In this document: piece after piece, positions 27,690-37,469 of the stretch | Numbering within the stretch: the stretch's first letter is position 1 | How the letters are laid out: every line of letters begins with the position of its first letter | Source of the DNA: Spirochaetes bacterium ADurb.Bin133 | Lineage (GTDB): Bacteria; Spirochaetota; GWE2-31-10; MWDO01 | Length of the DNA stretch: 49,058 nucleotides | Assembly: GCA_002070605.1 (NCBI GenBank) | Contig: MWDO01000020.1 | Span: 1-49,058 of the forward strand | Direction of reading: 5' to 3' | Position numbers and translations under genes: made by a program | The notes under the pieces: model-generated | Told to the model about the DNA's origin: nothing | The model's database searches: none | Seen by the model: the letters and a program-made list of their open reading frames with translations, nothing else

Positions 27690-27859
27690 TATCGTAGCGT
27701 TTCTATATGTTTTTGATAAACATAAATTTATTGCTACAAAGGAGGGGGCGTTTTAGAACAATCTTTTTTATAATATAAGAGCGTCGGTATTATTAAAAGG
27801 ATTGTTTTTTCAATTTTATTATAATCGACGCTGAAATTATTAAAAAAGGGGGAATCGCA
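27690..27859 (+). promoter_or_regulatory. Structured 5' leader with interleaved stems
   Basis: Three pairings are visible. First, GTAGC (27694-27698) with GCTAC (27733-27737), enclosing the perfect hairpin TATGTTT / AAACATA (27706-27712, 27718-27724). Second, AACAATC (27757-27763) with GATTGTT (27800-27806), followed by TTTT like a terminator. Third, AGCGTCG (27780-27786) with CGACGCT (27826-27832). The second and third cross, so both can form only as a pseudoknot or as alternatives. A GGAGGGGG run at 27741-27748 has no start codon. I cannot match this to a known riboswitch. It fills most of the 309-base gap. Confidence 0.5.
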
Positions 27860-28945
27860 ATGATAAAAAAGGGTAATTTTATCATTTATTTTGTTTTGGT
27901 ATTCTTATTAATAACGTCCTGTTCAAATTCATCTTTTTTGACTTCGGACGTATCGTCAAACTCGCCTGTAATTGAAGACGTCGTTGCCGTAGAAAATGCG
28001 GTTAGCGACGCCGTTTCTTGGCCTCTCGTCGCATACGGTCAAAGTTCTTTAAGCGTAAAAGCCGTGCAGTATTTTCTAAAGCAAAAAGGATATTCTATAT
28101 CAATTGACGGAGATTTTGGATCAGGAACGTTAACGGCGGTAAAAAATTTTCAAAAAGCCAACGGATTAACGGCGGACGGCAAAGTCGGTTCGGCGACATG
28201 GTCGAAATTAATAATTACCGTTAAACGCGGTAATTCGGGATATGCCGTTAGAGCGGTCCAGGATTTATTAAAAAATAAATTCGGATACTCTCTATCAACC
28301 GACGGAGATTTTGGATCAGGAACTCAGAACGCCGTTAAATCCTTTCAAACTAAAAAGAAATTGAGTTCGGACGGTATCGTAGGCGCGACTACATGGCTCT
28401 ATATTATCGGAAGCTCGGGAACTACCTCCGGCTCGACGACGGACTTTTGGGGTTCGAGAATTTCTTCTTGGACGTTTCCGGTAAAGGGCGGCTATCTTGA
28501 TCCGAAAACAGGGGCGAGGTATTTTGGAGCGCCAAGAAACGGCGGGACTAGAGCCCACGCGGGAATAGATATCGTTCCCAATAGCGGACCGGGAACCTTA
28601 GTGTACGCCATGACTAACGGAACCGTTACGGGATACTATCATTTTTACGCAGGTACGTACGCTCTGGAAGTTGAAAACGACGACGGAACGGTGGCTAGAT
28701 ATACGGAAATTACTTCTACAAAACAAATCAACGCTCGGATAAAAAAAGGCGAAGCTATCGGAAAGATTATCCGCAATAATAGCGGAGGTTCTTATATGCT
28801 TCATCTGGAAGTATATATGGGCGATTCTACGGGAGCTTTGACAAATAGCGCAAATACCAGCTACAAATATGTGTCATGGAAAAAATATAATCGAAGATCG
28901 GATTTGGTTGATCCAATGGGCGTTACGAGATTGCCATTGCCCTAA
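27860..28945 (+). CDS. Lipoprotein: two PG-binding domains plus altered M23 domain
   Basis: 361 residues. A lipoprotein signal ends in LLITSC with the lipidated Cys21. Two peptidoglycan-binding type 1 domains follow (about 58-118 and 121-183), each with the DGDFGSGT turn and a FQ...L..DG.VG..TW core. The M23/LytM domain covers about 205-345. Compared with active M23 peptidases, HAGID (His233, Asp237) and the last His (His315 in MLHLEVY) keep the zinc ligands, but the two catalytic histidines are replaced by Glu283 (YTEI for YAHL) and Met313 (MLH for HLH). It may therefore bind rather than cut the cell wall, or belong to a variant subfamily with this pattern. GGGGGAA gives the ribosome site; the leader is structured. 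Confidence 0.92.
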   Translation: MIKKGNFIIYFVLVFLLITSCSNSSFLTSDVSSNSPVIEDVVAVENAVSDAVSWPLVAYGQSSLSVKAVQYFLKQKGYSISIDGDFGSGTLTAVKNFQKANGLTADGKVGSATWSKLIITVKRGNSGYAVRAVQDLLKNKFGYSLSTDGDFGSGTQNAVKSFQTKKKLSSDGIVGATTWLYIIGSSGTTSGSTTDFWGSRISSWTFPVKGGYLDPKTGARYFGAPRNGGTRAHAGIDIVPNSGPGTLVYAMTNGTVTGYYHFYAGTYALEVENDDGTVARYTEITSTKQINARIKKGEAIGKIIRNNSGGSYMLHLEVYMGDSTGALTNSANTSYKYVSWKKYNRRSDLVDPMGVTRLPLP

Positions 28946-28962
28946 TAATTTGCTTATTCCGA

Positions 28963-29003
28963 AGGGGGGCTTCAAAAAAAATGAAGCTTCCCCATTTTTT
29001 TTA
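28963..29003 (+). terminator. Terminator after the M23 lipoprotein gene
   Basis: GGGGGGCTTCA pairs with TGAAGCTTCCCC around a loop of A, followed by ATTTTTTTT. It begins about 20 bases after the stop and isolates the lipoprotein gene from folP. Confidence 0.9.
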
Positions 29004-29048
29004 CGAGTCTTTTTTATAAAAAAATTTAATTGCCGTTAAATTTATTTC

Positions 29049-29079
29049 TTGACAATATTTTTAATTTGTTGTCTATTAT
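29049..29079 (+). promoter_or_regulatory. Promoter of folP-cdaA-ybbR
   Basis: A perfect -35 TTGACA at 29049-29054. The -10 box is either TCTATT at 29072-29077 (17-base spacer) or TATTAT at 29074-29079 (19-base spacer). The GTG start follows at 29098. Confidence 0.5.
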
Positions 29080-29097
29080 TACAGTCGGGGGTGAGGC

Positions 29098-30297
29098 GTG
29101 GCCGTATATCAAAGCGCTTATAAAGCGCATATTCTGAGACTTGATAACGAGTTTGAGATAAGGCGCGAGTTGGCAAATATTGGGGTAGATAAAAAAGCGT
29201 TTGATATACTAACTCAAAAAATGTCGTATCTCCACATAAAGGTCGAGAAGGTCGATACCAGAGCCGCTAATCTTATAAAACAATATCTTAGCGCGATCGG
29301 CGGAGAAGCCGCGATATCGCAAAGCGCGTACGCATATACCGAAAGAACTACCGATATGATTATATCGGCTTCGAGAAAGAATATATTTCTTTTAATTAAA
29401 AAGATTCAAGAGGATAGATACGGTCTCTCTGAAATTGCAAAAGAGATAGAAAAAAGTCTTTTTTCTTCAGTCGGAGCGATAAAACTTGGAAATAATATTT
29501 TAGATTTCAATAAGTCGACTTATATTATGGGGACTATCAGCCTTTTTAAGTCATCGTCTTTAGAACCCGCCTCCGAAAAATCGGTTTTAAAAAAAGTAGA
29601 CGGTTTTGTAAAAGCGGGAGCTAATATTATTGATATTTGCGACGAGTGTTTTTATAAAGAAAATTCTGAAGATAAGGACGCTAACGAATTATTGCCTAGA
29701 GTCGTTTCTATTGTAAAACAGATAAAGGAGCGATTTCCCGGCGTAATTCTTTCAATAGATACGGTAAAGATAAACGTCGCTAAAGAGTGCCTCGACGCCG
29801 GTATCGATATAATCAACAACTCTATCCCTTTAAAATATAATGAAGAACTGATCAACTTAATCGCTAAAGTAAAATGTCCGATGATTATGATATTTAACCC
29901 CACTTTGATTACCGATCAACCCAAACCGCTAATATCTATTTCCGACGTTATTCGCGAGATACAGTCTAACGTCTCTTACGCTCTAGGAAAGGGAGTGGAT
30001 AAAGATAAAATAATCATTGATCCCGGTATAGGCTTTGGCAGAAGCGATAGGGATAACTTTCTGATTCTTAAACAACTATCCGGCTTTAAATATTTTAATA
30101 TGCCTATTTTAGTCGGATTATCGAGAAAAAGTTTTTTAAGAGAGGCGTTAAAAGGAAAGATGGGGAGTTGCAGACTTAGCGCTTTGGCGGCAAATACGAT
30201 GGCTATAATTAACGGAGCGAATATCGTTAGAACTCACAGCTCCGGAGAGGCTTTAACTATGAGAAACGTTATAGAGTCAATTAAAAAAACTGACTAA
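29098..30297 (+). CDS. folP: Dihydropteroate synthase-like protein with altered loops
   Basis: 399 residues from GTG, chosen because GGGGGTGAGG immediately precedes it. Dihydropteroate synthase joins pterin pyrophosphate to p-aminobenzoate in folate synthesis. Residues 140-395 are the TIM barrel: SIDT (219-222), IIN (238-240), IDPGIGFGR (307-315) with Asp309, LSRKSF (341-346) with Lys344, and RTH (378-380). These are the pterin-site residues and are intact. The two flexible loops are not: MGTISLFKSS (144-153) replaces the usual NVTPDSF, and DICDECF (179-185) replaces GGESTRPG. The 130-residue N-terminal extension (GVDKKAF..., ANLIKQYLSAIGGEAA) is known from some other bacterial enzymes. It is either a divergent synthase or a pterin-dependent protein of another use. 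It leads the operon into cdaA. Confidence 0.85.
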   Translation: MAVYQSAYKAHILRLDNEFEIRRELANIGVDKKAFDILTQKMSYLHIKVEKVDTRAANLIKQYLSAIGGEAAISQSAYAYTERTTDMIISASRKNIFLLIKKIQEDRYGLSEIAKEIEKSLFSSVGAIKLGNNILDFNKSTYIMGTISLFKSSSLEPASEKSVLKKVDGFVKAGANIIDICDECFYKENSEDKDANELLPRVVSIVKQIKERFPGVILSIDTVKINVAKECLDAGIDIINNSIPLKYNEELINLIAKVKCPMIMIFNPTLITDQPKPLISISDVIREIQSNVSYALGKGVDKDKIIIDPGIGFGRSDRDNFLILKQLSGFKYFNMPILVGLSRKSFLREALKGKMGSCRLSALAANTMAIINGANIVRTHSSGEALTMRNVIESIKKTD

Positions 30298-30320
30298 CAA
30301 TAAAAATTTGCAGGATACAA

Positions 30321-31130
30321 ATGTTACTATTTAAACTACCGATTTGGATAATTTCGCTAAATATTGTTTTTGTTCTGATTGATATTTTCATCGTTTTTCT
30401 ACTTTTTTACGCTATATATTTGCTATTCGCTCAAACTAAGGCAGTCCAAGTAATCAAAGGACTCTCTTTCTTTGTTATTCTTTATGTTATATCAAGAATC
30501 GGCAAGCTACAAACATTTTCATGGTTGCTGGATCAAATCGCAAGCGTTATGGCTATAGCTGTAATCGTATTATTCCAGCCTGAACTGAGAAGAGTTTTGA
30601 CAAAAATCGGACAATCGGACTGGTTAAATAGAATAATAAAGAAGAACCCCAAAGATTTGTTGCAAATTCTAAACGCTATTCAAAATTTTCATATTTTACA
30701 AATCGGCGCTTTGATTGTATTTGAAAGGAGCGTCGGCTTAAAGAACATTATCGAAAGCGGCACTACCTTAAACGCAAAAATATCCACTCAACTGCTAATA
30801 ACCTTATTTACATATAAGACTCCGCTTCACGACGGAGCGGTTATCATAAAAAACGATCAGATAGTCGCGGCGGGATGTTTTTTGCCTTTATCAGACTCCA
30901 CAATGATTAATAAAGATCTCGGCACAAGACATAGAGCCGCTTTGGGGCTAGCCGAAGAATCCGACGCGATAGTAATCGTCGTTTCGGAAGAGACCGGCAG
31001 GATTAGTTTGGCTTACGACGGAAGATTATATACAAATTACGATATTGGTCTGTTAAAAAAAGAGTTATGCTCTTTGATTGGGTATGAAGAAGAAGAACTT
31101 GGAGAAATTATCAATGAAGAAGAAGACTAG
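30321..31130 (+). CDS. cdaA: Diadenylate cyclase, membrane CdaA type
   Basis: 269-residue membrane enzyme that makes cyclic di-AMP from two ATP. Three hydrophobic segments occupy residues 8-36, 47-58 and 70-85. The DisA_N catalytic domain follows with LHDGAVII (DGA at 171-173) and GTRHRAA (201-207), both complete. The Glu-rich tail (EEEELGEIINEEED) is encoded where the next gene begins. It starts 23 bases after folP with an AGGA ribosome site and overlaps ybbR by 17 bases. Cyclic di-AMP usually controls potassium and osmolyte balance and wall integrity; no receptor is obvious in the window. Confidence 0.96.
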   Translation: MLLFKLPIWIISLNIVFVLIDIFIVFLLFYAIYLLFAQTKAVQVIKGLSFFVILYVISRIGKLQTFSWLLDQIASVMAIAVIVLFQPELRRVLTKIGQSDWLNRIIKKNPKDLLQILNAIQNFHILQIGALIVFERSVGLKNIIESGTTLNAKISTQLLITLFTYKTPLHDGAVIIKNDQIVAAGCFLPLSDSTMINKDLGTRHRAALGLAEESDAIVIVVSEETGRISLAYDGRLYTNYDIGLLKKELCSLIGYEEEELGEIINEEED

Positions 31131-32085
31131 TTCTACCGAAAAACGAAAAATCAGTATTTTAAATAATTTCAATATAAAAATTATTTGCTTTGGACTTGCC
31201 GTCGCTCTGTATTCGTTTGTTTCTTACATTCAAAGCGTCGAAAAAGCTTTTCCTTGTCAACTAAAAGTGATAGGATTAAATGAAAGTTTTATTATTTCCA
31301 ACAATATACCTTCAAACGTTAAAATTACGGTAAAAAACAAATCAAATATTATTGATAAAATAACTGAAAATGATTTTAATTTACGCTTAGACCTTTCAAA
31401 TATAGATAGTCCAAACGAGTACCAACTAAAACTGTTATACGACATTCCAAAAGCTATGTATACTTTTTCGAATTCAAATATTTTTAGTTCTATTATATTA
31501 GAGCCTGAAAAAGTAAACGTTGTCGTCGAAAATCTTGTTGAGAAAAACATACCAATTATCTTAGATTATTACGGAGAAGTCGAAAAAGGGTATACCGTCA
31601 GGAAAAGAACTTTGGATTCGTATTACGTCAGAGCTCAGGGACCTGAAAGAATAATCAACGAAGTCAAATTTATTAAAACCGAAAAAATAAACTTGGAAGG
31701 AGAAACGGAAACTTTTAAAAGGACGGTAAATCTCGAAGCCGGCAATCCTCTGATTAAATTAATCGGAAAAACCAAAGTCGAAGTTACTTTTGAAATAGTA
31801 AAATTGATAGAGTCCATCCGGCTCTCTTTTACCGACTTATCGGTGCACAATCTTAAAAATAATCTTAAAACCAAAATTGAAGATATAAACGTAATTGTTC
31901 AGGTTAGCGGTTCGAGAGATGAAATTCTAAAATTAAATAAAGAAAACATTATTCTAAGCGTCGATTTTTCGAAAGTCAACTACCCGGGAGAATACTCCTT
32001 AAGAATCGACGTCGGTTTGCCAAAAAACATAACGTTAAATCAAATTAAACCTGAAGTAATTAAAGTCAAAGTGGAGCAAAAATAA
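31114..32085 (+). CDS. ybbR: YbbR-domain protein (CdaA regulator type)
   Basis: 323 residues from the ATG at 31114. A TTG at 31078 and an ATG at 31084 lie in frame upstream, but GGAG stands nine bases before 31114. A single N-terminal membrane helix (about 20-36: IKIICFGLAVALYSFV) anchors an extracytoplasmic part made of about three YbbR repeats; good examples start near LKVIGLNES, IPIILDYYGEVEKGY and LSFTDLSVHNL. In Firmicutes the YbbR partner (CdaR) binds and tunes CdaA, and the 17-base overlap here supports the same pairing. A terminator follows. Confidence 0.93.
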   Translation: MKKKTSSTEKRKISILNNFNIKIICFGLAVALYSFVSYIQSVEKAFPCQLKVIGLNESFIISNNIPSNVKITVKNKSNIIDKITENDFNLRLDLSNIDSPNEYQLKLLYDIPKAMYTFSNSNIFSSIILEPEKVNVVVENLVEKNIPIILDYYGEVEKGYTVRKRTLDSYYVRAQGPERIINEVKFIKTEKINLEGETETFKRTVNLEAGNPLIKLIGKTKVEVTFEIVKLIESIRLSFTDLSVHNLKNNLKTKIEDINVIVQVSGSRDEILKLNKENIILSVDFSKVNYPGEYSLRIDVGLPKNITLNQIKPEVIKVKVEQK

Positions 32086-32131
32086 GATTACTCTCCGCCA
32101 AACAGCGCCATCCCAAAAGCCGTTATTCGTC

Positions 32132-32150
32132 AAGGGGCGATAGCCCTTTT
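32132..32150 (+). terminator. Short terminator after ybbR
   Basis: The stem GGGC / GCCC around GATA, extended by AAG / TTT with one G-T pair, is followed by TTTT. It lies between the converging ybbR and glycosyltransferase genes. Confidence 0.6.
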
Positions 32151-32160
32151 GCTTTATATT

Positions 32161-33258
32161 TTACGCTATTTCGTCTATTAATCTTATAAGATCCGCGACG
32201 CTGCGCTCGGAACTAAATTCTTTAGAGTAGATCAGGTTGTTTTCTGCGATTGGTCGAAGAGAGGCGGCGTCTTTTACGCAAGAGTTTAGGGCGAGCTCAA
32301 TAGCCGAAACCGATCTTTTTTCTATCAATTTTCCGTTTACGCCGTCTTTAAAGACGTCGCATATCCCCCCTTGATCGGTCGTTATGACGTAAAGCCCCGA
32401 CGCGTACGCTTCAAGTATTGAAATAGGCTGTCCCTCGATATGATAGAAAGTTGGTAAGATAAATATATGCGATTTATGCAACAGGTTTTTCTTTTCTTCG
32501 CTTTTAACGACTCCGAGATAAGATATGTTTTTTATGGTTTTAATTTTATTAAAAAAAATGTTTTTTACATCTTCAGATTCAAAATCTCCGGCAAAATCAA
32601 GCAAAATTTGTTCTTTTATATTATTATCCAGTTTTTTATAAGCTTCTATCAGTTCATTATAACCTTTTTGCGTCATAATATTTGATAAATATAGAACCCG
32701 AATTATCGTTAAATTATCCCATTTTTCATTAAATTTATCGTATGATATTTTGAGATAATCTTGATAAAAATTATTTATCGTTTTAATTTTATTTTCGTTA
32801 ATAACCGGTTCTAAACATTTTTTTAGAGAATTGCCCAAAACAATTCCAAATGCGACGTTTTTAAATAACTTTTTATTGAGATATTTAACAAGATTGGGAG
32901 ATTTATAATATAACTTGTCAAAATATCCTCCGTGAAGATGTACTATGGTTTTTTTTAGTAATTTTCTTCCTAAAACTGCTAGAAAAAGAATATCTTTCAA
33001 ATTACCAAAGCGGGACTGAGTAATAGTAAAATATACCGCGTTTATCGATTTTTTATGATATAGTATTTTAAAAGCCATTTTTAATACTGAAAATATCCAT
33101 TTTAACGATGGTTTTGATCTATTTAGAGCATTTTTTCTTGAAAAATTAATTACAGTTATATTATATTTATCTTTTATGCCTTCAAATAAAGCTTGAGAAG
33201 CCAACGACTGGCCTGTTATTGGAGGCGGCAACGGCGCTATGAATAGTAGATTTTTCAT
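32161..33258 (-). CDS. Glycosyltransferase, GT4-like (GT-B fold)
   Basis: 365 residues. The start FIAPLPPPITGQSLAS is the donor-side loop of GT4 enzymes. The C-terminal half carries RVLYLSNIMTQKGYNELIEA (about 188-207) and the nucleotide-sugar motif EGQPISILEAYASG with its E-x7-E pair (about 287-300), followed by TTDQGG and DGVNG. It probably adds a sugar to a lipid-linked glycan at the inner face of the membrane; donor and acceptor are unknown. It overlaps the methyltransferase by ATGA and is last in the run from gyrB. Confidence 0.92.
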   Translation of the reverse strand: MKNLLFIAPLPPPITGQSLASQALFEGIKDKYNITVINFSRKNALNRSKPSLKWIFSVLKMAFKILYHKKSINAVYFTITQSRFGNLKDILFLAVLGRKLLKKTIVHLHGGYFDKLYYKSPNLVKYLNKKLFKNVAFGIVLGNSLKKCLEPVINENKIKTINNFYQDYLKISYDKFNEKWDNLTIIRVLYLSNIMTQKGYNELIEAYKKLDNNIKEQILLDFAGDFESEDVKNIFFNKIKTIKNISYLGVVKSEEKKNLLHKSHIFILPTFYHIEGQPISILEAYASGLYVITTDQGGICDVFKDGVNGKLIEKRSVSAIELALNSCVKDAASLRPIAENNLIYSKEFSSERSVADLIRLIDEIA

Positions 33259-33878
33259 TTTATCCCTACTACCGCGCAGGAGGGAGATAATAAAGAGGGG
33301 AGTATGTTATGCGCTCTGCCAAATCTTCCAAAACCGTATCGTTTGATATTGGCAATACCGTATCTTTCATAAAGTTTCTCTAGCGCCGAAAATGTAAAAT
33401 AATGTACATGGCCTCCGTCGAAAATTTCAGTTCCGTCGTTAAAACCAAATCCCTCGTCCGAAGCGGAAGTTGAAGGAAATTTTCCAAATAGCAGAGTCAA
33501 GCGTCTGCGAATATCGGCGATATTCGGCGTAATTACGATTAGTTTGCCGCCCTTCTTCAAAATACGGGCCATTTCTTTAAAAGCGCTAAAAACGTCGATT
33601 ATGTGTTCTATCACGTCTGAAGAGACGACGACGTCGAAATATTCGTCGGGGAAATTTGCGCTTTCGACGGTAGTCTCTATTATCTCAAAGTTATTATCTT
33701 TTAATAGTTCTTTCGCTTTTTCGACTCTAGTTTTATTAATTTCTACGCCGTATAGTTTATCAAAACTGTCCTTCAACTTATATAGCAGATTGCCGTAGCC
33801 GCAACCGACGTCGAGAACAGTCTCACCCGTTCCCGCAAGGTAATAAGCCGCTTCAATTCTATTTTTTGGATATTTCAT
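33255..33878 (-). CDS. SAM-dependent class I methyltransferase
   Basis: 207 residues starting MKYPKN at 33878. An upstream ATG at 33908 would add ten residues, but GGAG lies seven bases before 33878 and that ATG forms an ATGA overlap with the preceding stop, so the shorter start is preferred. The SAM-binding motif VLDVGCGYGN comes near residue 21, the acidic strand end GVEINK near 44-49, and VVSSDVIEHI near 88-97. The target is unknown; position between two glycosyltransferases suggests a sugar or glycan-lipid. Confidence 0.92.
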   Translation of the reverse strand: MKYPKNRIEAAYYLAGTGETVLDVGCGYGNLLYKLKDSFDKLYGVEINKTRVEKAKELLKDNNFEIIETTVESANFPDEYFDVVVSSDVIEHIIDVFSAFKEMARILKKGGKLIVITPNIADIRRRLTLLFGKFPSTSASDEGFGFNDGTEIFDGGHVHYFTFSALEKLYERYGIANIKRYGFGRFGRAHNILPSLLSPSCAVVGIK

Positions 33879-34873
33879 TTGCCGCTCCGTTTTTTCATTC
33901 TTCCACATTCCTGTGAATTTGTCAAACGCCTTTTTTTTATACGAGAAATTTTTCTTAGAATTTTTCTTATTGCTAGATAAAAAGGTCTTATATATTTTAT
34001 CTTTATCGCAATCTTTTTTAATTTTCCCAGAAGATTTAATTTATATAACTTTGAACATTCAATCATAATTTTTTCGTTAATCTTCGTTTCTTCAGGAAAT
34101 TTAGTAAAATCAATCTTTTTATCGGATAAATCGGGCATATTTATTCTAAACGACTTGCAATGTTCTCCCGATCCGTCAAATCCTATATTTTTCACTAGCG
34201 GCGCGACGGGATTGATACAAATTCCGTCGTTCAGCGCTATGCTTATAGACCAAAATACCGCCCACGAATTTAACAGATTTTTTTTCTGTAATTCAAGCAT
34301 CAATATCAAATCCTCGCCGCAAAGATTGATTTTTTCTTTTAAATCCGAGTTTTTTTTTATTTCATCTAAAATTGAGATATCGTCTTTATAATATTTCCAC
34401 TTTTCCTTCCAAGTCCCCCATCCCCAGCACGAAGACCTTTGACAAAAGTAGATGTCGTATTTATAATCTTCAGGCAGCGTTATGGGCAAACTGTAGCCGG
34501 ATACGCTCATAACGTTTGTATTTTGATACTTATCAAAGCATTTTTCCATAAAAACAAAGAAATCTTCCCTCGCTATGCAGTCGTCTTCAATTACTATAAC
34601 TCTTTCATGATCTTTAAACGCTCGATTAATCCCGGATACTAACGACTTCGCCAATCCTCTGTTTTCATTATTTTCAAAAATAAAAGTCTTGGTCCAATCG
34701 ATAGATTTTATCAAAAATCTCGTTTCTTGAACTTTATCGACGTCGTTAATATCTTTAGGTCCGTCGCAAAAAATGTAGAGGCTATCGATTTTACTTTTTT
34801 TTAGCGATTCAAGAACTTTTAAAGTATGAAACGGTCTGTTGTAAACAAAAAGAGCGATCGCGGTTTTATTCAT
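33875..34873 (-). CDS. Glycosyltransferase (GT-A, GNT-I-like/GT2-like)
   Basis: 332 residues. The start IALFVYNRPFHTLKVLESL is the first strand-helix of GT-A enzymes. The metal-binding acidic motif is VIEDDCIARED near 94-104, resembling the GNT-I-like branch rather than the classical DxD of GT2. SCWGWGTWKEKW near 148-159 is typical of this group. The tail is strongly basic and could touch membrane lipids. GAGGA gives a good ribosome site; it starts 19 bases after apt and overlaps the methyltransferase by four. Confidence 0.9.
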   Translation of the reverse strand: MNKTAIALFVYNRPFHTLKVLESLKKSKIDSLYIFCDGPKDINDVDKVQETRFLIKSIDWTKTFIFENNENRGLAKSLVSGINRAFKDHERVIVIEDDCIAREDFFVFMEKCFDKYQNTNVMSVSGYSLPITLPEDYKYDIYFCQRSSCWGWGTWKEKWKYYKDDISILDEIKKNSDLKEKINLCGEDLILMLELQKKNLLNSWAVFWSISIALNDGICINPVAPLVKNIGFDGSGEHCKSFRINMPDLSDKKIDFTKFPEETKINEKIMIECSKLYKLNLLGKLKKIAIKIKYIRPFYLAIRKILRKISRIKKRRLTNSQECGRMKKRSGK

Positions 34874-34892
34874 AAAGGTTTCCTCTAAACGC

Positions 34893-35432
34893 CTATTCGG
34901 AATCGTAATTAATTAGCGAGGTAATTTCATAATCTTTTAAAACGTCGGCGTATTTTAAAAAAGGCAGTCCTATTACGCCGAAAATACCGGCGACGACCGC
35001 GCCAAGTTTTTCAACCATATTAGCGCAAGCCTTGAGAGTTCCTCCGGTCGCTATCAGATCGTCTATTATCAATACGCGAGAGCCCTTTTTTATATCTTCT
35101 ATATGAACTTCAAGCGTCGCTACGCCGTATTCCAATTTATAACTCTCTTGTATCGTTTCGCCGGGGAGTTTGCCGGCTTTTCTGGCGAGCGCCAAAGGGA
35201 CGCCAAGATTATACGAAATTGGCGCGGCAAAAAGGAAGCCTCTGGATTCTACCGCCAGAATCGAGTCTATTTTTTTATCTTTGTAAATCTGCGTCGCTTT
35301 ATCGACGACCCGCTTAAAAACTACGGGATTAGTAAAAATACCGGTTACGTCGTAAAACAATATCCCCTTTTTAGGAAAATCTTTTACTTTTCTAACGGCT
35401 TTGTCTAAATCAAAATCTATTTGGCTATTCAT
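34893..35432 (-). CDS. apt: Adenine phosphoribosyltransferase
   Basis: Salvages adenine to AMP using phosphoribosyl pyrophosphate, in the cytoplasm. 179 residues, the family's normal length. DFPKKGILFYDVT near 18-30 is the typical Apt N-terminus, AVESRGFLFAAPI holds the purine-side residues, and VLIIDDLIATGGTLKA near 120-135 is the PRPP-binding loop. It lies 29 bases after gyrB and 19 before the glycosyltransferase, probably in one transcript. Confidence 0.95.
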   Translation of the reverse strand: MNSQIDFDLDKAVRKVKDFPKKGILFYDVTGIFTNPVVFKRVVDKATQIYKDKKIDSILAVESRGFLFAAPISYNLGVPLALARKAGKLPGETIQESYKLEYGVATLEVHIEDIKKGSRVLIIDDLIATGGTLKACANMVEKLGAVVAGIFGVIGLPFLKYADVLKDYEITSLINYDSE

Positions 35433-35461
35433 TAATATTATCCCGCAAAAAAAGATTTTTT

Positions 35462-37447
<1,986 letters not shown>

Positions 37448-37469
37448 GAAAAGAAACGATTCTTTAAGA

